From NCBI GenBank assembly GCA_022661535.1, contig JAKULF010000001.1, forward strand, positions 186,001 through 250,000: DNA of 64,000 nt, given 5' to 3'. Positions 48,076-60,716 of this stretch are shown here, piece by piece. The notes below the pieces were generated by a model that was given only the letters and a program-made list of their open reading frames with translations, did not search any database and had not been told where the DNA came from. The DNA comes from Eutypa lata (taxonomy: Eukaryota > Ascomycota > Sordariomycetes > Xylariales > Diatrypaceae). The stretch's first letter is position 1. Each line of letters opens with the position of its first letter. Position numbers and translations under genes: made by a program.

Positions 48076-50472
48076 ACAGATGCGCCTGCAAATGAACCTT
48101 CCCCACTAGGATATGTGTCACACTAGCTCATGTACATTGGGGGCTACCACTTAACTAGATGTACTTAGATAAAAAGATTAGTCACAATAGAAAAGAGACA
48201 ATCCTGAGAAATTAGCTACGAATCCACCATACTTGCGGTAAGTGTAGAATCGTTGGATATGTATAAAGAGCGGATATTCAAATCCTCGGTACTCTATGAT
48301 TACCACTAATTTATGTTTAAAGAGCTAAACAACTTGACAACTTCATACCATCCTTTTCTACCTACGTAGTTCAACTTAGTTACCTACGAAGTTGGCCTGC
48401 GTACGATCTCATTCCTGCAGGCGGAGAAACTAGCAGGAAACCAGACCACGGTGTAAACTAGAAGAAATGTTTATAAATCAACAAATTTCACTTCGCATGA
48501 CACAAATGACATAAATAGAACTTTCTTGGGGACAAACGTCCGTTCCCTGCAGGATCGGCACGGACGGGCTTGAAAAGCCCCACATGTCCGTACCGGTCGA
48601 GACGGCTTCTTCGGAACTTTTGTGGGACTTGAGGACCACAATCATCCGGTATCTAGAGGTACTTGGTGGCTCAAAATACGGCTGAGAATATTACGAAATT
48701 CCTTGAAAGGGTCTTTGTCGGATAGAGCGGCATACCTAATAATTTAGCCACCCCCTCCATGATTCTACTACATACTAACACCGAAGCTTACTATTCCCCA
48801 AGTCAACATAAAATTAAGAAATGACTAGTCAACAATCTACGGTGCCACACGAATTGATTTGCATATTCTCTCTGCTTCTCCAAGTTTACACGTAAAGGCC
48901 GAAGCATGATCTCATATAATTCCAGCCAGCTAAGCGCGGGGATTCTTTGGTTGTGTATCCTATAGAAGTGACGGAGCTGGAAATTGGTGTTTTAAGGTTC
49001 CCGAAAGAACGGCGAATGCAACGGTCCGTAGGACCCAATAAAAGATGAGACGGATTGACAGATGAACCGCGGTGACAACAATTATTGCAACACCATGATT
49101 GTATACCAATAGATCAAGTAGCACTCTGATGAATTTTTGCATATATGTGTGTGCTTTCAGCTCTAATCCTACATACTTGGGGATTTTATCAGCTTATCTA
49201 CAAGCAATCTATTTACTTTCTTCCATGCATGTCTTCATGCATACATATATCCCTGGTTTCCCATTGTACACATGCAGAATTATACCCCGAAACGCATGTG
49301 ATGAAGTCTCTTTAATATACTCAAACAATAACTAGACACATCTCATCATAGGTTGAGCCGAATATGTTACCCCCCATAATATGTGTGGGTGAATACTGAG
49401 GTACGGAGTAGTGCCGTAAAGAAGCTACATGAGGTTGAAAATATGTGAGGGGTAGGTTCTAGGATGGCTACCTAGGTAGGTACCTAGTTAGAAGGCATAG
49501 GAAGATAGACAACTGCCTAAGTTGCATGTAGTCACATAATTAAAGGCCTATCTCGAGGTGGCACATTGAATAGGTATTAGTCAGTGCTTAATAAAGAAGA
49601 GCAAGCCTGGTAATGAAAGAACCAACAATGGATAAAGCGTTATGAAGTAGGAAGAATACATAGACACAGCCTTGCACCTATGTATGTAATTTTGACTGGT
49701 GACATCAAATCACCGATGTTTAATTCGAGCTAACTATCCACCAACAACCCACCCTACCTTGCTATTGTACCTTCTCTCAGTACCCACTTGCCTGCCTAGA
49801 AAGTCAGCAGAAAGTCAAAATTGAATTGAATGCGCGGGGCATAATACTAGTAGTTAGTAAGTACGTACCCTGGTACCGCTCCTCAGTAGGCATGTAGCTG
49901 CCCAGCTGACTTCCACTAAACTACGCGCCGACCTCCCGACTTTACTGACCTCACAGGCTTCATGATCAGCTACAGCTACAGTACTGCACGCCTGCACGAC
50001 TGCACGCGTATTGTACCACCCGCCGCCAATCGACCTTACTACTAGTTAATTAAGCCTTGGGGGGTCACAGCCGCCACCTTTTTTTCCAACAACTCATTTA
50101 CATTTTCACGATCTGATCTCCACGTCTACAACCAACCTTTTCTTACCCTGATGACAAGAACAACTACCAGTCGGTAAACCTTCTTTATCCTTACTAATTC
50201 TCTTCTTTGGAGAACGAACAACCCCTCTGTCCTTGTCCTCTCTTCCTCATCATCTCGTAGCTACTGTTACTGTCTACGCCAGTCAGTTAGTTAGTAACTA
50301 TACGTCACAAAAGTCACTCCCCCGCCTTTCATAGACACGGTTCAGAGTGTGCATCCTGCCGCTCATCTAGGCGCGTAGCCTGCAAGCCTGCTTAACCAGC
50401 CAGCCTACCTATCTGACATTTCCCCGCCACAACCCGATTTCACGAATTGTCTTCACATAGCTGCACACGCAC
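48076..50472. other. Intergenic region and long 5' leader of crm1
   Basis: 2.4 kb without a recognised gene. A two-tier stem-loop is at 48560-48591. A TACCTAGGTA palindrome lies at 49469-49478 overlapping an AGGTACCT palindrome. From about 50080 to 50470 the sequence is pyrimidine-rich and probably the promoter and leader of crm1. Confidence 0.55.
48560..48591. other. Two-tier stem-loop in intergenic DNA
   Basis: ACGGAC (48560-48565) pairs with GTCCGT (48586-48591); directly inside, GGGCT (48566-48570) pairs with AGCCC (48576-48580) around a TGAAA loop, with a five-base bulge (CACAT) on the 3' side. Eleven base pairs in 32 nt. It could be a structured RNA element, a small inverted repeat or chance. 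Confidence 0.55.
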
Positions 50473-53400
50473 ATGGCGCCCACGATCCCTGAATTGGACC
50501 AGGTTGTCCAGACATTCTATGAAGGTCGTGGTGAACAGGTAAGTAATCCATATTCTGCATCCTCTGTTTTCCCTCTCTACTCGACGCTCTCCTGTGCGAC
50601 CGAGAGCTATCTGCTAATGCTTATGTCTTCCCCGCCTCTAGCAAAATGCAGCCCAAACTGCCTTGAATCAAGTAAGTCCACACCAAGCTCTCTCTCTCTC
50701 TTTCTACCTTAATAGACATAGTAGCAACTAACCCTTCTCTTCGCACAGTTCAAGGAGGACCCTGACGCCTGGCTTCAGGTAGACAAGATTCTCGACGACT
50801 CCAAATACCCACAGACAAAGTGTATGCTCATATCGACTCTCTACCCCTAGATAACCACGTTGGGGCATTGGATAGAAGATAGGCTAACGGGTAAAATTAG
50901 ATTTGGGTCTCCAAATACTCGACAATGTCATCCAGACAAGATGGAAGGTTCTCCCTCGAGATCAATGTCAAGGTTTGCGACTACCGGTGCCAATGCAGCA
51001 TCATACCATATGTGCGATGACAGTAGTGTAGCTAATATTGACTACAGGCATCCGTAACTTCGTCGTTCAACACATCATTCAGATTTCTAGCACTGAAGAC
51101 TCGCTAAAGGCCCAGCGGACTCTATTGAACAAGCTTAATCTCGTGCTTGTATCCATCCTGAAGCAAGAATGGCCTCACAACTGGCCAACCTTCATTAACG
51201 AGATCATTGCAGCATGCCGTACTAACCTCTCCATCTGCGAGAATAACATGATCATCCTGCGTCTTCTCTCTGAAGAAGTCTTCGACTATTCGGCTGAACA
51301 GATGACGTCGACCAAGACCCGAAACCTTAAGACTACCATGTGTAACGAGTTTTCCCAGATCTTCCAGCTTTGTCAGGAGATCCTTACCAGCGCCAACCAG
51401 CCTAGCTTAGTCAAGGCCACTCTCGAGACGTTATTACGCTTTTGTAACTGGATTCCTCTAGGCTATATTTTCGAGACGCCGCTTATCGAGACTCTTCGCA
51501 CGCGCTTCCTTGAAGTCCCCGAGTTCCGAAACGTTACACTTCAGGTCTTCACCGAGATTGGGGGTCTAGCAACCAGTGGACCAGGGCAACCCAATGCCTA
51601 TAGTGAACAGCTGGTTAAGATGTTTGTTGAGGTGCTCACAACAATCTCTAACATCGTACCTCTTGAGCTCGATCTGAAGAGCACCTACCCGAATAGCAAC
51701 TCTAGAGACCAGGAATTTATTCAGAATATGGCTCTCTTCCTCTGCAATTTCTTTGGCCAGCACGTTGACCTCGTTGAAAAGCTTCCGAATCGAGACTTCC
51801 TTACCCACGGTCATTTCTACCTGATCCGGATATCTCAGATTGATGACCGAGAGATCTTCAAAATCTGTCTGGATTATTGGCTCAAGCTCGTACAGGAGCT
51901 CTACGAGGAGATGCAAACCGCACCGATGGATATGAACCCCCTCTTGAACATGGGAGGTTCTGCAGGCGGAGCAGTAAACCCGTCGCTTCTAGGAAGTATG
52001 CCTCATCTTCGAATGCACAAGTACAAGGAGGTTCTATCAAATCTTCGAGTTGTAATGATCGAGAAGATGGTTCGACCTGAAGAGGTTCTCATTGTCGAAA
52101 ACGATGAGGGTGAAATAGTTCGGGAGTTCGTCAAGGAGAGCGACACTGTGCAACTTTATAAGACGATCCGTGAATGTCTCGTCTACTTGACACATCTGGA
52201 CGTGGTCGATACGGAGACCATTATGACGGAAAAGCTACAACGCCAGGTCGACGGCACAGAGTGGTCGTGGCACAACTGCAACGTCTTGTGTTGGGCTATC
52301 GGATCTATCTCGCTTGCCATGAACGAAGAGACGGAGAAGCGGTTCTTGGTCACCGTTATTAAGGACCTCCTTGGACTCACAGAGATGAAGCGCGGCAAGG
52401 ATAACAAAGCCGTTGTAGCAAGCAATATTATGTACATTGTTGGGCAGTATCCTCGTTTCCTGAAAGCGCATTGGAAGTTCTTGAAGACGGTAGTTAATAA
52501 GCTATTCGAATTCATGCATGAATCTCATGAAGGTTAGTTTCAGCTCCCTTACTAGATGAGACAGTCACTAACATAATAACAGGCGTTCAGGATATGGCGT
52601 GCGATACTTTCATCAAGATAGCCCGCCAATGTCGACGACACTTCGTAGCTCTGCAACCTAGTGAGTCAGAGCCATTCATCGAAGAGATCGTACGGAATCT
52701 TCAGCGTATCACTTCGGATCTTACCCCCCAGCAAGTTCATACTTTCTATGAGGCTTGCGGTTACATGGTTGCGGCTCAAGGGAACAAGCATCAGCAGGAA
52801 CGACTCCTTGCCGACCTCATGGCTGCACCAAATGCTGCTTGGGACGAGATCATCCGAGCTGCTACAAACGATCCTACGATATTACAGGATTCAGACACAA
52901 TCAAGATCATCGGTAACATAATGAAGACCAATGTATCAGCTTGTTCCTCGATCGGTCCCTATTTCTATCCTCAAATCGGCAGAATATACCTAGATATGTT
53001 GCAGATGTACAGGGCAACAAGTCAACTGATTTCCGAAGCGGTTGCACGTGAAGGTAAGTAATCCATACATATGCGTTATTTAGGACGCTCCGACTGACAT
53101 AGTATTCAGGAGACATCGCACCTCGCATGCCCAAGGTCCGAGGACTTCGAACGATCAAGAAGGAAATTTTGAAGTTGATCGAAACCTACGTAGAGAAATC
53201 CGAAGATATGCAAGCTGTCCGCCAACAGATGGTCCCTCAACTATTAGACTCGGTTCTCGTAGACTACAACCGCAATGTTCCAGGTGCTCGGGATGCTGAG
53301 GTCCTCAAGGCCATGTCTGTGATCATCACAAAGCTCACTGTATGTATACTCTCATCTTCACCCTCCCAAGATACTCTGCTAACTCATTCTAGGGTCTTAT

Positions 53401-54246
53401 GGAGGACCAGGTCCCCATTATCATGCAGAACATATTCGAGTGCACTTTGGAGATGATCAACAAGGACTTCTCTGAGTTCCCTGAGCATCGTGTAGAATTT
53501 TTTAATCTACTTAGAGCAATTAACCTCCATTGCTTCCCGGCGCTACTTAAGCTAGACAACCGTCAGTTCAAGTTCGTGATTGATGCTTGCATGTGGGCAA
53601 GCAAGCATGACAACCGCGATGTTGAAGGCGCAGGACTTAACATGTGTCTGGAGCTTATCACTAACATCGCTGAGAAGACGGATGTTCAGACGGCGAATGC
53701 TTTCTTTCAGCAATTCTTCGTTACGATTCTGCAGGACGTCTTCTTCGTCCTCACGGATCCTGACCACAAGGCTGGGTTCAAGACGCAGTCTATGTTGCTC
53801 ATGCGAATGTTCTACTTCGTCCTCCCGGCCGATGGGACGACGCCTAAGATCCAGGGGCCTGTCTACACTGACCAAGCACCTGCGGGTACTAGCAACAAGG
53901 ACTTCCTTGCTGAGTTTGTCGGCCAACTCCTCCGCAACGCTTTCCCCAACCTTCTTATGTGAGTATCTCTGCTTGTATTCAATGATGTTTTTAACTAACA
54001 GCGTCCAGTTCCCAAATCGAAGCCTTCATTCAGTGCTTGTTCACTTTGAACGCCTCGTATGAGAAGTTCAGACTGAGTGTGCGAGACTTCCTAATCTCTC
54101 TCAAAGAGTTTGCCGGAGACAATGCCGACTTGTTCGTTGTTGAGAAAGAGCAGGAAGCTCGAGACAAGCTCACGGCCGAACACGAGCGGCGGGCCAAGGT
54201 AGGCGGTCTACTGAAACCGTCTGAGATCGAGGATGACGAGTTGTGA
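50473..54246 (+). CDS. crm1: Exportin-1 / Crm1 nuclear export receptor
   Basis: Nine exons close in frame to 1076 residues: 50473-50538, 50642-50671, 50749-50821, 50901-50972, 51048-52532, 52583-53053, 53110-53339, 53393-53958, 54009-54246. Crm1 is the Ran-GTP-dependent karyopherin that exports proteins with leucine-rich signals and some RNAs. The N-terminus (FYEGRGEQ, then LDNVIQTRWKVLPRDQ) is the importin-beta N-terminal domain. HEAT repeats fill the rest, with RGKDNKAVVASNIMYIVGQYPRFLKAHWKF, cited here in parts, around the cargo groove (RGKDNKAVVASNIM; VGQYPRFLKAHWKF). The acidic C-terminus ends SEIEDDEL. The groove residue that is Cys in fission yeast and human is Thr525 here (in GLTEMKRG), which predicts natural leptomycin B resistance. 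The many tiny 5' exons match other filamentous fungi. Confidence 0.97.
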
Positions 54247-56617
54247 CTGCCTCATGAGCTACGTAATGAATTTGCACCTCGGCGTGATGCAGACGCAAGG
54301 GCATCGAAACCCCAACTTTCCAACGACCCCTTTGATGGGTGGGATGTATATGGGCTATAAGAGCTTGCTGCACCTTCTTCAAGAATCTCGAGAAAACACG
54401 GTGCAACGTTGGACTGCATCTTTCTTTATGTCTCTGTTTCTATCTGCGGTACCAATTTGGAGCTCTGCTTGACAACAAATAGCATCAGTCGCCTAGAAGT
54501 CCCAGTGCTTATCAGAGTGCAAATCCACGATGATATACAGAGACACAACCCTTTCTCATTTGTTAGATTTAAAATACGGGAATGCTACGTTAGACAGTCA
54601 GGGAAGGAAGGGTCGATCTGTCCCCCTGGTTGAGATGGCATGTTGAGGACTAGAAAAGGGGTGATGATGATACGTACAGAGTGGGTGAGCCTACATCTGA
54701 TCTGGTGCAAAAGAAAGAAAAAAAGAAAAAAGAATCAGGCCAAGCTAGTTATGCTACACTGCCAATAGCTTGGTGGATAGGTCTCCATGCGATACGCGGC
54801 ATAGGGAACAGGAGGTGCCGTTCATAATACTTGTACATGTCTAGAGCCCTGGTATATGTTGTTCGAGTTTTTGAGAGGGGGGGTGTCGATTCCCTCTGGG
54901 CAGTTTTCGTCTCACGTTTTAGATCCAGCAAAAAAACTGAATACCTACCTGCCTACTGATAGTCAATAAGAGCTATGCTTGAGAAAATCCATACCTAAGA
55001 CAATTCATATATGTGTGCATACAACGATAGAGTCTGCTATCGTACTCCAGTACTGCTTAAAGGTTTCCTCGTAGGTGGTGTTACTATGTTAATAATGTAT
55101 GAGAAGGCATAGAAAACAACAGTGTACATGGACCCTAGAAGAACACCTAACCAACTATTCTTTGGAGGTCTTAATAGGAGAAATGTTGTTGTAATACATA
55201 CGATGGAGAGCCTAGGCCGAACTAAACCGTTCGAACGTCCACGCATGTTGCCAATATTTCTCCTTCTGAGGCTATGTATCTTGGTGACTAGGCCTTCAGT
55301 CTTTCCCAGTAAAATCTTATCATATTAATTCTTAGCTCAGGACATGGTGAACTGAACCAACATGTGTGTATGCATAGACAGCCGTATCATGCCACTGCGG
55401 GAGAAACCCATGGTGTCTAGAAGTGCATTTGCTCTTTTTATGCATTGAGAAGAATAACATAGAGAAAGAAGCAAGAATTTATAGTTGAAAGCTCATGACT
55501 ACCACCTACAGTTCTTAACATAGTTAACAGTCGCCCGTTTACTTCCGTTACTCTCTTTGTATACTTTCCCTAACCAAAATAGAGCTACCTCTGCTGGTTT
55601 TAACACACCGATGCTCCTAAGTATATTGCTTTCTTTTCTGCCAGCGTTCCTAGCTTAGCCCGCGAATTCTCGGTAGGGAGTATAATGATGTTATGGTGGA
55701 AGACTGCCAATGACAGATTCGTCGCATTGCCAGTGCAGTTGTTGGTCGAGAGCCATAGGCTAGCTAAGCCTACTAAGAGGTTATGATGACCCTCACAACA
55801 CTCCTAGAGCTAAGAACAAGGAAATGCAAGTAGAGAACATGCTTATCAAGAATATACGTGACGTCAAAGCAACCGATACCCAGGCCATCAGACACAATGA
55901 ATGCCTCGAGGAAATTGGCTTAGCAGGCCACATCAAATGCCTGTGATGAGGGTGGGATGGGAATGAAAGATGCAAAGAGGCGTATCTGGTGGGTGGGCAA
56001 GAGAGGGGTGAGATGATGGGAACTTCAGGACGCATAGCCAGGAAATGAACAAGGCTGTGACCACTATGGCCAGTCTATGGGCCGATCAAAGGTTTGAATA
56101 GATGGAAGGTTACTATGTCTGTCTCTAAGAAGTTATAAGATAGGAAGTCAGCTACTGTGTATATCTACATAAACTCTGGCCTTGATATGGAGACAGCCAC
56201 CTCCATAATATAAACCTAGCTAATGATGGTTACCCTTTGGTGAACTCTACATGTCACAAATCAAAGCTTGTTTTATACATTATCATCTTCAGTTTATATG
56301 ATAAAGGAGTAGCTTGGCTATGTATGTAGGCACCTAGAGTACAGCTAGAACCTGCCTGCCTGTATACTAGGTAGCTAGACACTAAAACCCGTGGTCTGGT
56401 CATGCCCGGCAGCGAGCCGATGCTCAAAGTCGTAATGACGATCCCGGCCCTAGCCAGTAGACAAGTGTGCATAGCATAATATATACCATAATTTAATTGA
56501 TTGGTATGACGCGAGGCAAGGGGACGACGACCACGACGACGATGCGCTTAACCGCTCGGAGAGCAGGCACCCGAAGAGATCAGGCAACGAACCCGGGCGG
56601 ATAGCCACTCCTCCTTC

Positions 56618-56639
56618 GTATGTATGTATGTATGTATGC
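56618..56639. repeat. (GTAT)n microsatellite
   Basis: Five perfect tetranucleotide units in the gene-poor stretch downstream of crm1. Confidence 0.9.
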
Positions 56640-56808
56640 AATTCCTAGTCTAGTTAGGTAGATTAGATGGCGTGGCTATTCTCTCCGAGAGAGGGAGACA
56701 CACACACAGGGGAAGAAGGAAAAAGGAGTGGTGGACAGGAAGGCTGACAGACAGGCCGACGAGCGGACGGCACGCGGCATTGTCGATGAAGAGCTCAGTC
56801 CCGTCTAT

Positions 56809-56835
56809 GACCGACCGACCGACCGACCGACCGAC
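56809..56835. repeat. (GACC)n microsatellite
   Basis: Nearly seven perfect GACC units. The complementary repeat (GGTC)n occurs about 3.9 kb away at 60695-60716, so the two form an inverted pair. Confidence 0.9.
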
Positions 56836-58029
56836 TCTAACTACCTCATTCTACCGTCCGGGCGTGTGACTTTACATATAGCATATGTGGGTAACGGACA
56901 ACGGCATGAAGTCCGAAGAGGCCGTACGTGTGACGAGGCTGGGTAATATAAGAAAAAGGGGGGAGGTGAGTACTTCCCATGAAAATAAAGGGCAATAGAT
57001 CGCGGGTTTCGGGTGCCTGCTGTTTGCCCCCTAGATCTGGGGATGAAAGGTGCCCCTTGAGGTCTCGCTCCTCCCTCATCACGGCACTGTCATCGGTGTC
57101 CGCCTACGTGCGTCTCGGAGAGTTTAGTTTAGTTTGTTGGGAAGGGAAAAGGGAGGAGGGACAGACAGAAAAGGCGCGCTGCGGATAACCGTGAGCCGCC
57201 CCGGCTTGGACGATACCGGCGGACAGTTGATGCGCACGTTCTGTTCTGCACAGCCATGCCATTTGATTTTGATTTTGGTTTTGATTGCTACATAGAAACA
57301 AGTCAAACCTGTGTATATATCTCCGTATCTCCGTGAGGGCAATGTATTACAGAATAGAGTGCCGAGATAATTTAGGTAACCTCGTATCTATCACACGATA
57401 TGGTACAAGTTGAGTACTATGTAATTAATATATCTTGTATCACCTTATGTAGTTATAGAAGTATACATGCCACAGTGGTGAACAGAGGCGGCTCAAGTTT
57501 ATGCATTCTTCTTGATTCTTACCTTGTTTTAAGTTTTCTTACATTGCCCCTTAGGATGCATTAAGTCGGTTCTCTATCTAAGGCGAGAGGGATTCGAACA
57601 GTGGATTCGACAGCCCATATGTTGCCTCCACGCTTAGGAACAGTTTAGTTTTATTTTACTAGCCCATAGTACACAAACCTCTAGTCTCGATTCGCTCTTG
57701 ATTGCATGAATCTCGGTCTTTTTTTCTCACCTACAAAATTCGAGTCTTGGGACTCTTCTGAGCTAGGTCTTACGTGAACAAAGCCCCAACCAGGAATTGC
57801 CTCGGTTAGCCAAAACTAACTATTGACTCCCTCTTCGGGTGCTCTTCTCCGTACTCGGGACAGCCCTGCTGGGCAGAGGCTTGCTGCCATGAAGCTGGCT
57901 CGCGCCATTCATCCATCCCACTGGGACAGCTCAATTTGTCCGTGGCGTTTTCCCCCTCCCCTCCTTACCTATCTCGAACCCTGCCCGAAGGATTTGGAGA
58001 GGAAGAAGTGCTTGGTTTCGTGGGTAGCG

Positions 58030-58047
58030 AAAAAAAAAAAAAAAAAA
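58030..58047. repeat. Poly-A run
   Basis: Eighteen consecutive A residues in otherwise mixed sequence. It could be slippage, or the tail of a retroposed RNA copy; no target-site duplication was recognised. Confidence 0.85.
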
Positions 58048-60471
58048 CGTAACAGGACCAATGAGGGAGGAAACCCCACGGTGACTGACGCCTTATCAGC
58101 AGCTTATGCGCTTAGCTTAGCTTCCTGCCCGTAGTAAGGGTGGCCAGACCATCGTCCCGGGAATATTTTTCAGATCCTAGATAGGGCTGTGTACCACTAG
58201 GGGTCTCCTCTGTTCCTGAGATTGGAAGCAAGATAGATAGGGAGGGAGGGATGGCGCTGACAGTGACCACCTTCTATGTAAGTTGGTTCCTGAGATTGGA
58301 TATTATATTTACCACGTTGCTGGGTAGCAGTGGCAGGTGAGGTGATATTTCAAACCCGACAACACACTGGGAGTGAGCGTGCGGCTAACCCAGGGCTCCA
58401 AATCGGCGATTACTCTTTCTGCATAAAGGGTTTAGCCAGCCCGGCTTGATACCAGCTGAAGCCATCCAAGCCAAACGCAAAGCAAGTACCCGTGAATGTG
58501 GGGTGACTGACAGCTGCTGAGCAGGGCTTGCTGGGTTCCCTGGGTGGACTGGGAAAATAACTATACCTACCGCTTTCCCAAGCCAATACCCAGACCAGAA
58601 TGTCAGAATGCCAAGCTGAGGGAAAAGGTGAGAACCACGGTGTCGGTGCCATGGGGACCAATAGGAGAGATGTAAGCCCGGGCTAGTATATTCCCTAGAT
58701 TACGGTAGACCCTAGCACTAGCACGCCTCACCGTTGGGCTGTCGTGTGGGAAAGCACGCGCTGTGGCGCACCATTATCCAGAAATTGGCGCTCATTGATA
58801 AGTCATCCCTTAGATTAGCCCATTTGCCAGTTGATCTCCACAAGGTTGAGTGCAGCTCACGCTTGGTTTGCTTGTGTATGAGCGTGCGTTCGCCAACCGG
58901 TCTGCCCATCCGTCCGTCCCATGGATTGAATGCCGGATAGCCTGACCTGAGAGGTCATTTGAGAGGAAACATCGTAGAAAAAGCAATCGGACTACCTATG
59001 ACGTGGGAATCTCATCACATTCGGCCTTCTCTCCGATCCTTGTCCGACCCAATCGCAACAATGCTCGTCTGAAACTTATATGTTTATCCATCCTGGCAAC
59101 TGGGGATTCTAAAGAAAAGAGGCAGGCATAGGTTAGGTGAGGGTGTGTAGGCATATCCATCGCATGAAAGAAGTTGTTGATCTGGAGTCTTTGATGACGG
59201 AATTTGGTAAGGAAATGTGGTTGGAGCATTTTTGCCTCTTTACGGCACCCCCCAGTGAAAAGGTCGAAATACTGCGCTAGCAACATCGTACCGTATGAAC
59301 CACAATCGTTGGTTATTGTCAAAGCTACGTGTTGTATTTCCTACAGGGCTGAAATCCTACAAAGTACGCAATGCGCCGTGTGAAAAGGCCGGCTGTGCAA
59401 ACGGTGCAGATACCAGGTGATACATCATGCTTCTCCCTGCAGTGGGCACGTCCTCTTGAGCGAATCCGACGCCTTTTCGTGGACAAGGACAGTCTATGGA
59501 CTCATTAGAGATACTATACGAGCGAGGCCTACGCAGAACACCGAGGCCCTATGTATGTAGTCTTGTCGTGTAACATGACAGGTGGTGCAGTATTTCCTAG
59601 AGTAAAGAAAGGTCCACCTTGCAGCTGCGTTGACCGGAGGAGGTTTACGTCGTCCTCGAAGCAGGCAGGCAACGATCTGGAACATGCAAAATGGCCTCTT
59701 TTGTCGGATGACTCGGCCTCGCAGCCTGGGCAAACGCACTGTAGAAGGATAGCAGAATGCTACATTCCACGCATGTCGATTCTATTTGCAGACGGGACTG
59801 CATTGCATGCGATGTTCATAACAGAGGGCAAACGCTTAAGTGGATGGTATATATTGATTATGCATTGCCATGTTGCGAATATAGCTGTTGATTGCAACGC
59901 TGACCTGGACTAGCATGAGGTAGGTGATAGATAGCATCCCCAAGATAAGGCTGGTGGTAGGCAGGAATATCGAACCAGCATGTACATACTGTACATAACT
60001 AATGTGGTACAATACAGTTTGGGTTGACTGTCCATCTATGTAGTTACATGTAAACGTAAACGTAAGCACCGCAGCCCTTGAGTTCCACTAGCGTGTGATC
60101 GCCCTGTGAAATCCAAGTTTCAAGCACCGATAGTTTCCCAGCTTTTACCTATATACCTATATATATGTAGAAATGCAAATTGGCAGGGTACAGAGTGATG
60201 AAACGTCGGATTACAGATGGGAAATCATGATCGTGATTTATGAGCGCAAGAGCACTAGGCTCGCATAGGTTAGAATCAAGAAATATCACTCTCTCTTGTT
60301 TTGTGTATATACCTACCGAAACATGGAATCGGAATCGGTATAACATCGTGATCGTGATGATGGATTGGGTTGCGCTGTGACTCCTAATTCCTTTTACTTA
60401 CCTACATAACTTAGGAACTAGGTATATTCGCTTACGCCTTCCCTGCAGGCTAGGCCAGTGGGTAGATGAGT

Positions 60472-60490
60472 AGCAGCAGCAGCAGCAGCA
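60472..60490. repeat. (AGC)n microsatellite
   Basis: Six perfect AGC units in non-coding DNA. Confidence 0.9.
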
Positions 60491-60694
60491 AGAGAATTAA
60501 TTATACCATGCAAGGCCATTCCTTCAAAAGCAAAGAAAAACACACCCCAGATATTGGATTCCGAAGTCTCGGCCGGGCGAACTGTGACAGACCTTGGTGG
60601 AACATGCAAAACGAGGGCTGGAGTTCCCCAAGTTTGCCAAGCGTCTAAAATGCGGGGGATGAACATGCCATAGTAATTCGTCGAAACCTTTCAT

Positions 60695-60716
60695 GTCGGT
60701 CGGTCGGTCGGTCGGT
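60695..60716. repeat. (GGTC)n microsatellite
   Basis: Five and a half GTCG/GGTC units, with a further GGTCGGTCGG copy at 60766-60776. Complementary to the repeat at 56809-56835. Confidence 0.9.

Noticed and set aside
57560..57625. tRNA-like T-loop on the minus strand (GTTCGAATCC)
   Set aside because: The flanking five-base arms do not pair and no A box or acceptor stem fits at the right distance. Also checked B-box-like words near 356 and 56590 with the same result.
58030..58047. Poly-A run as the tail of a retrotransposon or processed gene copy
   Set aside because: No coding remnant upstream on either strand and no flanking duplication could be recognised.
59551..59913. 120-codon plus-strand ORF, and similar frames at 58996-59322, 60837-61151, 62860-63141 and 63635-63973
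   Set aside because: No domain, signal peptide, membrane segment or plausible splice partner; lengths are within chance for this composition.
56809..60716. GACC/GGTC repeats as terminal inverted repeats of a transposon
   Set aside because: They are simple tetranucleotide microsatellites, the flanks do not match, and no transposase frame lies between them.
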